Assembly (NCBI GenBank): GCA_036278455.1 | Contig: DASULB010000527.1 | Location: 1-6,116, forward strand | DNA length: 6,116 nt | Source of the DNA: FW021-bin31 sp036278455 | GTDB lineage: Bacteria; Bacteroidota; Bacteroidia; Chitinophagales; Chitinophagaceae | Direction: 5' to 3' | Shown here: positions 1-5,834 of the stretch, piece by piece | Numbering within the stretch: position 1 is the first letter of the stretch | Layout of the letters: each line of letters opens with the position of its first letter | The notes under the pieces: model-generated | The model's database searches: none | What the model saw: the letters and a program-made list of their open reading frames with translations, nothing else | Told to the model about the DNA's origin: nothing | Translations under genes and position numbers: made by a program

Positions 1-992
1 CTGCCATATTGCTGCTGCACCTGTTTCAGTTCGCCGGCATAAGGTGTTTTATAGACCTGCTCTATCTGCGCCTTGTTGAACAACACAGGGGACTGATAAA
101 ACTGGTAGAACACAAATAACAACGCCCCGATAAGCAGGATCAAAAATTGCATCGGTATCTTTACAAACCCATTCATCAAAAGGCCCATCCGGCTTTCAGC
201 GATGGAACGTCCCGTCAGGTAACGTCCCACCTGCGACTGGTCCGTGCCAAAATAGGAAAGCGCGAGAAAAAACCCACCGATGATGCCGCTCCAGATGTTG
301 TACTTATCCTTCCAGTTGAAATCCGTCACGATGACGTTCAGCTTCCCCAGCTTTCCCGATACATGCAACGCATCTGTGAAACTGACACCACCCGGCAACA
401 TCCTGACCACCAGGTACCCTGCCAGGAACATGCCGGTGAATATGATAAAGAATTGTTGCTTTTGCGTATAGGCGACCGCTTTGGTACCGCCGACGACCGT
501 ATAGATAATGAGCAACCCGCCCATAAAGATATTGGTCCAGTAAATATTCCATCCGAGCAGGGAAGAAAGAATGATGGAGGGCGCATAGATGCTGATACCG
601 GTAGAAAGGCCGCGTTGCAATAAAAACAAAAAAGAAGTGAGCGCGCGGGTCTTTACGTCGAAACGTCCCTCCAGGAATTCGTATGCCGTGAATACTTTCA
701 GTTTATGAAAGATCGGGACAAAAGTGATGCAGAGTACCACCATCGCGAGGGGCAGCCCGAAATAATACTGCACGAAACGCATGCCATCGGTGTAGGCCTG
801 GCCCGGCCCGGAAAGAAAGGTGATCGCGCTGGCCTGCGTACCCATGATGGAAAGCAGGATCACGTACCAGGGCATGGACCGGTTGCTCAGGTAATAGCCG
901 TCCATCGTACGCTGTCTTCCGCCCCGGATCACCCCGTAGATAATGATCCCGGAGAGCGTGATGATCAGTACGGTCCAGTCAATGGTACTCAT
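1..992 (-). CDS. Sodium:solute symporter (SSS family), N-terminal 330 residues, cut by the window edge
   Basis: This is an inner-membrane transporter that would use the Na+ gradient to import a small solute; the substrate cannot be read from sequence. The frame runs from ATG at 992 off the left edge, giving 330 residues of a family that is usually about 500-600 long. Family hallmarks are clear: helix 1 at about 7-23, then the segment YYLSNRSMPWYVILLSIMGT (33-52) leading into the unwound-helix region QASAITFLSGPG (53-64). Further on are VVGGTKAVAYTQ (166-177) and GTDQSQVGRYLTGRS (249-263), which precedes another helix at about 280-296. An in-frame TAA lies eight codons upstream with no other ATG after it, so ATG 992 is well supported, although no Shine-Dalgarno site is seen. 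It is probably the distal gene of the minus-strand group that starts with the deacetylase. Family assignment is firm; substrate is unknown. Confidence 0.95.
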   Translation of the reverse strand, partial: MSTIDWTVLIITLSGIIIYGVIRGGRQRTMDGYYLSNRSMPWYVILLSIMGTQASAITFLSGPGQAYTDGMRFVQYYFGLPLAMVVLCITFVPIFHKLKVFTAYEFLEGRFDVKTRALTSFLFLLQRGLSTGISIYAPSIILSSLLGWNIYWTNIFMGGLLIIYTVVGGTKAVAYTQKQQFFIIFTGMFLAGYLVVRMLPGGVSFTDALHVSGKLGKLNVIVTDFNWKDKYNIWSGIIGGFFLALSYFGTDQSQVGRYLTGRSIAESRMGLLMNGFVKIPMQFLILLIGALLFVFYQFYQSPVLFNKAQIEQVYKTPYAGELKQVQQQYG

Positions 993-1076
993 GAAAAGTG
1001 GATTCGGGTACGCTTAATATTCAGTTCCTCTTTCTGGCGGCGTTCGCTAAACCTTTTATGATAAGCGGGAAACCGC
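993..1076 (-). other. Spacer with a coding-like +1 frame that overlaps the symporter start (ATGA)
   Basis: This is the 84-nt gap between the 48-residue ORF and the symporter. In the +1 frame relative to the upstream ORF, reading begins right at its TGA and stays open for 29 codons (about 1077-992). It encodes a highly charged stretch containing FPAYHKRFSERRQKEELNIK. Its own TGA (991-989) overlaps the symporter ATG (992-990) as ATGA, the arrangement typical of translationally coupled genes. The frame has no start codon of its own. It could be the true C-terminus of the upstream protein reached by frameshifting, the remains of a frameshift mutation or sequencing error, or chance. The -1 frame is also open for part of this stretch, which weakens the case. 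Confidence 0.35.
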
Positions 1077-1223
1077 TCAGGAAAAATAACCGGTAAACAG
1101 GTAAAAGAAAATGATCAACAGGACAAGCCACAGGATTACAGCGGTATAAAATCGCCACCAGGCGCCGAAGATGGGCGGACGCCCGTCTTCCTTTTGATGA
1201 TCTTTATTTCTTCGGTGCTGCAT
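1077..1223 (-). CDS. Small single-helix membrane protein (48 aa) just upstream of the symporter
   Basis: ATG at 1223 to TGA at 1079-1077 encodes 48 residues. The N-terminal half is polar and basic (MQHRRNKDHQKEDGRPP), followed by FGAWWRFY at the membrane edge and one hydrophobic helix at about 27-45 (TAVILWLVLLIIFFYLF), ending in TGYFS. The positive-inside rule predicts a cytoplasmic N-terminus. An in-frame TAA lies eight codons upstream with no other start between, so the start is fixed. I do not recognise a named family. By analogy, several SSS transporters have a small membrane protein encoded directly upstream (DUF485/YjcH with ActP, DUF4212 and YhdT with their partners), so an accessory role for this symporter is plausible but is inference. 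The ORF is below the usual length cutoff and may be unannotated in relatives. The reading frame may continue by a +1 shift into the following spacer. Confidence 0.72.
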   Translation of the reverse strand: MQHRRNKDHQKEDGRPPIFGAWWRFYTAVILWLVLLIIFFYLFTGYFS

Positions 1224-1249
1224 GTAGGACTTGATATGAACGGTTTAGC

Positions 1250-1301
1250 ATGTACGCATTGATGGTACCGGGATGCAGGTACGCCTGTGTATGTACGCAT
1301 C
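1250..1301. repeat. 10-bp direct repeat (ATGTACGCAT) with an overlapping imperfect inverted repeat
   Basis: ATGTACGCAT occurs exactly at 1250-1259 and again at 1291-1300, a 41-nt step or close to four helical turns. The second copy is also one arm of an inverted repeat: GATGC-AG-GTAC at 1272-1282 pairs with GTAC-GCATC at 1293-1301, nine base pairs with a two-base bulge and a ten-base loop. The set lies in the 141-nt gap between the two small membrane-protein genes, 27-78 nt upstream of the 48-residue gene. It may be a pair of operator half-sites or an RNA hairpin controlling the distal symporter part of the group. No terminator-like U-tract follows it. Function is unknown. Confidence 0.5.
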
Positions 1302-1364
1302 AAGCTGCCCGGGCAACTTAATGATGGAAATGTTCTGCCACTGAGCACGAAAATCACCGGCGGA

Positions 1365-1541
1365 CTATCCTTTTTTGCGGCTCCTTTTGAAAAGACTTCC
1401 GCCCAGCACACCCAGGACCAGGCCTACGACCAGGCCGATGCGGATATTGGCAAACACCAGGCTCAGCAATACGCCGATAACGATGCAGGTGCCCGCGCTC
1501 AGTATCAACCTGGGTGATTCACGCTGTCTTTTTTGAACCAT
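1365..1541 (-). CDS. Small two-helix membrane protein (58 aa) with a glycine zipper
   Basis: ATG at 1541 to TAG at 1367-1365 encodes 58 residues. The layout is a basic N-terminus (MVQKRQRESPR), helix 1 at about 12-31 (LILSAGTCIVIGVLLSLVFA), a short turn NIR, helix 2 at about 35-51 and a strongly basic end FKRSRKKG. Basic residues on both ends predict a helical hairpin with both termini in the cytoplasm. Helix 2 carries an unbroken glycine zipper, G36-G40-G44-G48 (GxxxGxxxGxxxG), which usually mediates close helix packing or oligomers. It begins 68 nt after the deacetylase stop on the same strand, with no clear terminator between them, so it probably shares its transcript. I do not recognise a family. 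It could be a conserved accessory membrane protein of this locus. A membrane-active peptide is less likely, because no partner antitoxin is seen. Confidence 0.72.
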   Translation of the reverse strand: MVQKRQRESPRLILSAGTCIVIGVLLSLVFANIRIGLVVGLVLGVLGGSLFKRSRKKG

Positions 1542-1609
1542 AAAACTTTCTTGGTACTGTAAAACACTTTCCGGTCCGCTGTCATGGAATCCCGAACAGA
1601 GGCCCGGCC

Positions 1610-4087
1610 TTATTTCTTCGCAATCAGGTTTGCAAATAAACGAAAAGCTCCTGGTACACCCGCGGGCAATTCACGGAAAAAATCAAGCCCCGTATAAACG
1701 TATTTGCCTTTTCCGTAGTCGCAAATGATCAGTGACCCGTCCAGGGGCGCCTCACCCGGGTCATGCATGGCCAGGGGCTGCCGGTAATGGGGATCCACCC
1801 CGTCCACAAAATAGACGCCCCGCTCCTGTATCCACCCTTCAAAATCCTTTTCGGTGATCTTATTGGGGATATTGAGCGAAGGATCATCCGGCAGCAAAAA
1901 GCCGACCTTCGCCGTTTCATCGGTCACCCTGTTTTTGGTGATGCTGAACGGATAAGGACCCGGATCATCAGCGACCAGCCCGAAATTCTTATTGTACTGG
2001 ACCACCAGGGTGCCCCCTTCTTTTACATAATCCATCAGCCTGCCACGCACATGTCCCAGGATCTTCCGTGTATTGAAAGCGCGGATACCCACGACGATGG
2101 CATCAAACTGCTCCAGGCGGGCGCCTGTCAATTCCTGATCACTGAGTAGTTTTACATGATAACCGATCTGGGTGAGCGCTTGTGGCACCTTGTCTCCTGC
2201 GCCCATGATGTAGCCAATGCTGCTGCCGGATATCTTCAGGGGTACGGAGACCAGTTTGGTCTCTGATAAGGGAAATACCGTGATGGTGGGGATATAACCG
2301 GGCGCGATCACCTTAATACCGCGGTCATAGGTTTTCCCACCCACGTGCAGCTGCACCAGGAGAGGGCCACTGGAAGAAGCTTCGATCGCGGAGGAGCGCG
2401 CAACGGTAAAATGAAGCAGCTGCTCATCGCCTGCATGAGGCAGGGAAAAGGACTGGTCATTGTTCCGGACAGAAAAACCATCCGGCGCCACCAGGTGCGC
2501 CACGCCTTTCACGCCGGCCTCATAGCCCGCCAGCTTTACGTCCACCTGCTGGGAGGTCTCTGCCGTGAAAACATATACTTCACTGGCGACATTCGCCGTC
2601 ACGGGCGGGGCGATCGCCAGGGGATCCTGCACCTCACCGCGCACGGGATCGGTATATTTATTGACCACGGGGACATTCACTGTCAGGGGCTGCCCGGCGA
2701 TGACCAGATGAAAACGGGCAGTCAGTGACGGGGAATTCTCCGGTCGTCCCACGAGCCTCTGGTCACCGATGTTGTAATAGCCCACCGGATGCTTTTCGAT
2801 CAGCCAATAAGGCTGGGAAAGGGGGGTACCCGCGGGGACCATAATCTCGTAGGTATCCTTTTCCAATTCATTCTCTGAAAGTTTTTTACCCGGCGTATGT
2901 TTCTTCCCCGCAATATCCACCTGGTCAAAGGAGACCGGCAGATTGCTGCGGTTGATCACTTCGGTATTTACCTCCAACGGCTGTCCGGCAACCCCATAGG
3001 CCGTGGACGTGTAAGCATCCATCCATATCCCGCTGCACGCGGTGATCAGCCGGTCCACAGCCTTTTCCTTTTGCTTCCGCCAATAAGAATCACCAATCCC
3101 GGCAATTGCGGACCGTATCTTTAAAAGCAGTGGAACGCTCTTTTCAGGGTGGTCCATATCATAGCCACGGAGAACCTGCCTGACAAGGGAGTCCACCCTG
3201 ACACCGCCGCGGACCCTTGTCCAGGTGGTATTGATTCCGTCCATGAGTGTCTGATGGGGCGGAGTGCCCGCAATCGTTTTAAAATATTCGGTGCTCTGGC
3301 CATAGGAGGGTGAAACGCCAAAGCCCTGGGTCTTATGCATGGAGCGGCTCTCAGCCGCTATCTCCCCGTATCCCTTTCCCAGCAGCGGATTATAGCCACC
3401 CACCCCGATATTCAACTGGTCTGATGCAGTGGTGTTCATGCCCCCAAAATGATAGGTGTTCCATAAGATGCGTTTGGCCTGCCAGGGTTTTACATATTTG
3501 AGTTGTTCGGGGAATTTAGCAGGGTCCGCCGCCGCCTTAAAAGCTTCATGTGCCAGGATAGCGGAGGCCCAGTGGTTTCCGTGCCCGGCGCGTTTGTCTT
3601 CGGGAAAGCGGCAGATGATCACATCGGGCCGGAACTTGCGCACGATCCAGACCACATCGGCCAGGATGCGCTGATGGCCCCAGAATTCGAAGGTCTCCAC
3701 AGCGGTCTTGGAGAAGCCAAAGTCATTCGCATGGCTGAAGAACTGCTCGGCGCCATCGATGTGCCGGGCGGCCAACAACTCTTCGGTGCGCATGAGACCG
3801 AGATAAGCCCCCTGTTCATCCCCCACCAGGTTCTGGCCACCGTCGCCACGCGTCAGGGACAAATAGCCGGTGCGGTATTTCTTCCCATTGGATAAATATG
3901 CCAGGAGTCGGGTGTTTTCATCATCGGGATGCGCCGCGACGTATAAGACACTGCCCAGGGTTCCCAACTTCTCCAGTTGCAGTTTGATCTTGGCCGCGTT
4001 CCATTCGGGGACCTCCTGTGCCTCCTGTGCCCTGAGGGAGGATTGTAAAAAAAGGCAAGCAAAAACAAGTAAGGCAAACTTTCCCAT
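1610..4087 (-). CDS. Exported PIG-L family (LmbE-like) deacetylase with long C-terminal extension
   Basis: This is a predicted zinc-dependent N-deacetylase/amidase of the LmbE/MshB/PIG-L fold acting outside the inner membrane. With the ATG at 4087 it has 825 residues. Residues 1-20 (MGKFALLVFACLFLQSSLRA) form a signal peptide cleaved before Q21. The PIG-L domain spans about 45-290: AHPDDE at 52-57 supplies metal ligands H53 and D56 and the likely general base D55 (by comparison with MshB), and HGNH at 169-172 supplies the third ligand, H172. A helical linker follows, then a region at about 365-600 that looks like beta-sandwich modules. The end, about 620-825, resembles the ThuA/class I glutamine amidotransferase-like fold. 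There the elbow reads VVGIRAFN, with Arg where active amidotransferases have Cys, so that part is probably non-catalytic. Known PIG-L enzymes are about 230-300 residues; this long form is familiar from Bacteroidota. In-frame starts also exist at 4099 (ATG) and 4111 (TTG), but the TTG lies inside a promoter-like box. Substrate is unknown; an N-acetylated sugar or amide is the family expectation. Confidence 0.93.
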   Translation of the reverse strand: MGKFALLVFACLFLQSSLRAQEAQEVPEWNAAKIKLQLEKLGTLGSVLYVAAHPDDENTRLLAYLSNGKKYRTGYLSLTRGDGGQNLVGDEQGAYLGLMRTEELLAARHIDGAEQFFSHANDFGFSKTAVETFEFWGHQRILADVVWIVRKFRPDVIICRFPEDKRAGHGNHWASAILAHEAFKAAADPAKFPEQLKYVKPWQAKRILWNTYHFGGMNTTASDQLNIGVGGYNPLLGKGYGEIAAESRSMHKTQGFGVSPSYGQSTEYFKTIAGTPPHQTLMDGINTTWTRVRGGVRVDSLVRQVLRGYDMDHPEKSVPLLLKIRSAIAGIGDSYWRKQKEKAVDRLITACSGIWMDAYTSTAYGVAGQPLEVNTEVINRSNLPVSFDQVDIAGKKHTPGKKLSENELEKDTYEIMVPAGTPLSQPYWLIEKHPVGYYNIGDQRLVGRPENSPSLTARFHLVIAGQPLTVNVPVVNKYTDPVRGEVQDPLAIAPPVTANVASEVYVFTAETSQQVDVKLAGYEAGVKGVAHLVAPDGFSVRNNDQSFSLPHAGDEQLLHFTVARSSAIEASSSGPLLVQLHVGGKTYDRGIKVIAPGYIPTITVFPLSETKLVSVPLKISGSSIGYIMGAGDKVPQALTQIGYHVKLLSDQELTGARLEQFDAIVVGIRAFNTRKILGHVRGRLMDYVKEGGTLVVQYNKNFGLVADDPGPYPFSITKNRVTDETAKVGFLLPDDPSLNIPNKITEKDFEGWIQERGVYFVDGVDPHYRQPLAMHDPGEAPLDGSLIICDYGKGKYVYTGLDFFRELPAGVPGAFRLFANLIAKK

Positions 4088-4108
4088 GGTATAAAACATT
4101 GTATGGAT

Positions 4109-4116
4109 CAAAAATA
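4109..4116 (-). promoter_or_regulatory. Bacteroidota-type -7 box (TATTTTTG) before the deacetylase gene
   Basis: On the minus strand TATTTTTG matches the TAnnTTTG -7 element used by the Bacteroidota primary sigma factor. Transcription would begin around 4105, leaving a leader of roughly 18 nt before ATG 4087. A good TTTG -33 element is not present at the usual distance, so the match is partial. The box suggests the deacetylase can be transcribed separately from the serine hydrolase upstream. Confidence 0.4.
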
Positions 4117-4128
4117 CATTTTCTTCCG

Positions 4129-4167
4129 TTGCATTGCGGACCGCCCGTCATATTTACCTTAATGCAA
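4129..4167. repeat. 7-bp inverted repeat (TTGCATT / AATGCAA) upstream of the deacetylase promoter
   Basis: TTGCATT at 4129-4135 is the exact reverse complement of AATGCAA at 4161-4167, with 25 nt between. The spacer holds a small palindrome, GCGGACCGC, at 4136-4144. The arms sit where an activator or repressor of the deacetylase promoter could bind, but seven base pairs over this distance can arise by chance. The rest of the 4100-4229 gap shows no gene and no convincing terminator after the serine hydrolase. Confidence 0.3.
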
Positions 4168-4229
4168 TACCAGAAAGGTAACAACGTCCCCATACGCTGT
4201 GAGCAACACGCCTCTGATAATGACTCCGG

Positions 4230-5702
4230 TTACTTGTTTACCACAAGAGGATCCCGTGTGAAGGCCCTGATCAGCGCGAACCCCGCTTTGTCTGTTGAGA
4301 CCGTTGAATTGGCAAGTACTACGACGGCTACACGTTGGTCAGGGTTATAGGCGCAAAAAGTGCGGAAACCTCCGGTTCCGCCGTTGTGCCAGTAAATATG
4401 TGGCAAACCGCCCGGGTTCATCCAGGCAAGGCCTATTTTTCTGCCCGGAAGGTTGAAAGTAGGTCGCTCGCACAATCTGAAGGCCCCGGTTAACAGAGTA
4501 GCATCCCCTGGCTTAAAATGTGCCTGCAGGTAGAGGAGCAGATCATGCACCGTGGAGCGAATCGCACCACAGCCCGCCAGGCTTTCAAAATGCCAGTGCC
4601 CCGTCTCCCCCAGCCCGTTATTGCCCTGAGCAAAACGCTTTTGCTGTTCGCTGTTCAAAACGGTCCTGGTATCGCCCATCTTCAGCTGATCACAGATCTG
4701 CTCTTGCAATAATTTTTGATACGGTAGCCCGCTTATTTTTTCCAGTACGGTACCCAGTAAGCCAAAACCGAGATTGGAATACTGCATCCGCAAGCCGGGA
4801 ACGGACCGCAGCCGTACCGTATCCAGGTAACGGAAAAGGTCGTTATCGTCATAACGGGCATAGGGATCTGACGGGGAAGCGCCGGTGACCGCCTCCAGAT
4901 CGGAAGGGACCCGCGGCAGTCCGGAAGTATGGTTGGCCAGCATTTTCAGGGTAACGGGAATGCTGCCGGTTTGAAGCGGGGGCAGACTGTCCGGCAGGTA
5001 TTTGCTGACGGGATCGTTCAGCCGGCAACGCTTTTCCAGTACCAGCGCTGCCAGCAGCGAGGCGGTGAAGGTCTTTGTAATAGAGCCGATCTCAAAAATG
5101 GTGCGGTCATCCGGCAGTTGTCCGTTGTCTTTTTTGGTTTCCCCGTATCCGTAAGTATAAGTTTTACCCCCACAGATGATGCCTATGCTGACACCAACGG
5201 TACCTGCCTGTTGGATGTAGGGACGGATGTTTTTTTCCACCAGGGAGTCGATGGAATTTTTAAGCGGGTTATTGTCTCTGACCGGCTGTTCCCTGGGACC
5301 AAAAGAATTGAGCGGCCGGATGGCCAACCCCGAGATCTTGTTCCCCTGAACGGCCAATAAAAGGCTCATCGTATCCGCCGGATCCTTTTGAAAATCCAAC
5401 TGATAAACTGACCATCCCTCCAACTGACCCGACCACTTTGTCCCGGCGATCTTTCCCCGGGACTGCTTTTCGCGGTTTAACCAGTTTACAAATCCTTCCC
5501 GGGGATAATGGCTTTGAAAAGAACGGTCCAGCATCTGGTAAATGGCACCTGCCTTCTCCTGGTTAAATAACCTTACCACCACGTTCTCCATGCTGTCCGC
5601 AGGGGTATTGCGGCGCTGTGCGAAGACCAGGGAAGGTACAAGAAGCAAAAGTCCCCATCCACGACGGGGTCTCCCGGACAGCAAACGACTAAGGGGTGTC
5701 AT
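4230..5702 (-). CDS. Exported serine hydrolase, beta-lactamase/AmpC-like (class C / PBP4*-type) family
   Basis: This is a penicillin-binding-protein-like serine hydrolase. Family members include D-amino-peptidases, DD-peptidases and esterases, and the substrate here is not known. With ATG 5702 it has 490 residues: a signal peptide at 1-28 (h-region WGLLLLVPSLVFA, cleavage before Q29), then an N-terminal alpha/beta module at about 36-132 resembling the DUF3887 type often fused to such enzymes. The hydrolase domain spans about 150-480. All three catalytic motifs are intact: SITK with nucleophile S207 and K210, Y308-S-N310, and H439-N-G in the WHNGGTGGFRT segment replacing the KTG triad. A longer frame begins at ATG 5768, but it spoils the signal peptide and spans the promoter-like box at 5718-5725, so 5702 is preferred. 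It diverges from the gamma-glutamyltransferase gene and lies 142 nt upstream of the deacetylase. It may act on cell-wall peptides, but it is unlikely to be a resistance beta-lactamase given the extra domain and motif set. Confidence 0.93.
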   Translation of the reverse strand: MTPLSRLLSGRPRRGWGLLLLVPSLVFAQRRNTPADSMENVVVRLFNQEKAGAIYQMLDRSFQSHYPREGFVNWLNREKQSRGKIAGTKWSGQLEGWSVYQLDFQKDPADTMSLLLAVQGNKISGLAIRPLNSFGPREQPVRDNNPLKNSIDSLVEKNIRPYIQQAGTVGVSIGIICGGKTYTYGYGETKKDNGQLPDDRTIFEIGSITKTFTASLLAALVLEKRCRLNDPVSKYLPDSLPPLQTGSIPVTLKMLANHTSGLPRVPSDLEAVTGASPSDPYARYDDNDLFRYLDTVRLRSVPGLRMQYSNLGFGLLGTVLEKISGLPYQKLLQEQICDQLKMGDTRTVLNSEQQKRFAQGNNGLGETGHWHFESLAGCGAIRSTVHDLLLYLQAHFKPGDATLLTGAFRLCERPTFNLPGRKIGLAWMNPGGLPHIYWHNGGTGGFRTFCAYNPDQRVAVVVLANSTVSTDKAGFALIRAFTRDPLVVNK

Positions 5703-5717
5703 CAAAATATTTTTCAC

Positions 5718-5725
5718 CAAAGATA
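5718..5725 (-). promoter_or_regulatory. Bacteroidota-type -7 box (TATCTTTG) before the serine hydrolase gene
   Basis: TATCTTTG on the minus strand fits TAnnTTTG exactly and lies 15 nt before ATG 5702, giving a short leader of about 12 nt. A TTTG -33 element at the normal spacing is not evident. The position supports 5702 over 5768 as the translation start, since transcripts from here would not contain the upstream ATG. Confidence 0.45.
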
Positions 5726-5778
5726 ACACGATCGGCCTAAAGTGATTAACGATTGAAAATACCGGCATTTGCCTATCT

Positions 5779-5787
5779 TAGCATTTG
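5779..5787 (+). promoter_or_regulatory. Weak -7-like box (TAGCATTTG) before the gamma-glutamyltransferase gene
   Basis: TAGCATTTG on the plus strand resembles TAnnTTTG with one extra base between the halves. It sits 47 nt before ATG 5835. No convincing -33 TTTG is found; TTGA at 5753-5756 is the nearest candidate. Together with the minus-strand box at 5718-5725 this would make 5703-5834 a divergent promoter region. Confidence 0.25.
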
Positions 5788-5834
5788 ATTCCGGCACGGC
5801 GCGCGCTCCACCGGCAACCCTCCAAGCAAGACCC

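Noticed and set aside
147..623. Plus-strand open frame of 158 codons
   Set aside because: It lies antisense to the symporter, whose helices and family motifs are unmistakable; the plus-strand translation is polar and low in family-like features.
705..1061. Plus-strand open frame of 118 codons
   Set aside because: It is antisense to the symporter start and the adjacent spacer, and its His/Asp/Gly-rich composition is typical of a shadow frame.
1136..1411. Minus-strand open frame of 91 codons across the small-gene region
   Set aside because: It is out of frame with, and overlaps, both small membrane-protein genes. It has no hydrophobic or domain pattern, while the 48- and 58-residue frames show clear membrane architecture.
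1542..1612. GC-rich palindrome after the deacetylase stop (AGGCCGGGCCT) as a terminator
   Set aside because: The two halves are nearly adjacent, so no stable hairpin loop can form, and no T-run follows on the minus strand.
2345..2728. Plus-strand open frames opposite the deacetylase (also 1763-2149 and 3503-3895)
   Set aside because: The deacetylase frame is continuous across all of these with recognisable motifs; the opposite frames look like mirror products of its codon use.
4929..5360. Plus-strand open frame of 143 codons opposite the serine hydrolase
   Set aside because: It is antisense to the catalytic SxxK region of the hydrolase and shows no independent domain signature.
5615..5702. 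Twin-arginine export signal in the serine hydrolase N-terminus (RR at residues 13-14)
   Set aside because: The residues after the arginines (G-W-G) do not fit the S/T-RR-x-F-L-K pattern, and the hydrophobic core fits an ordinary Sec signal peptide.
5788..5834. GC-rich leader with a CCGGCAACCC stretch before the gamma-glutamyltransferase gene, considered as a SAM-type riboswitch piece
   Set aside because: Only a short string resembles the conserved core. The order of elements is wrong, the leader is under 60 nt, and no paired stems of the known class could be drawn.
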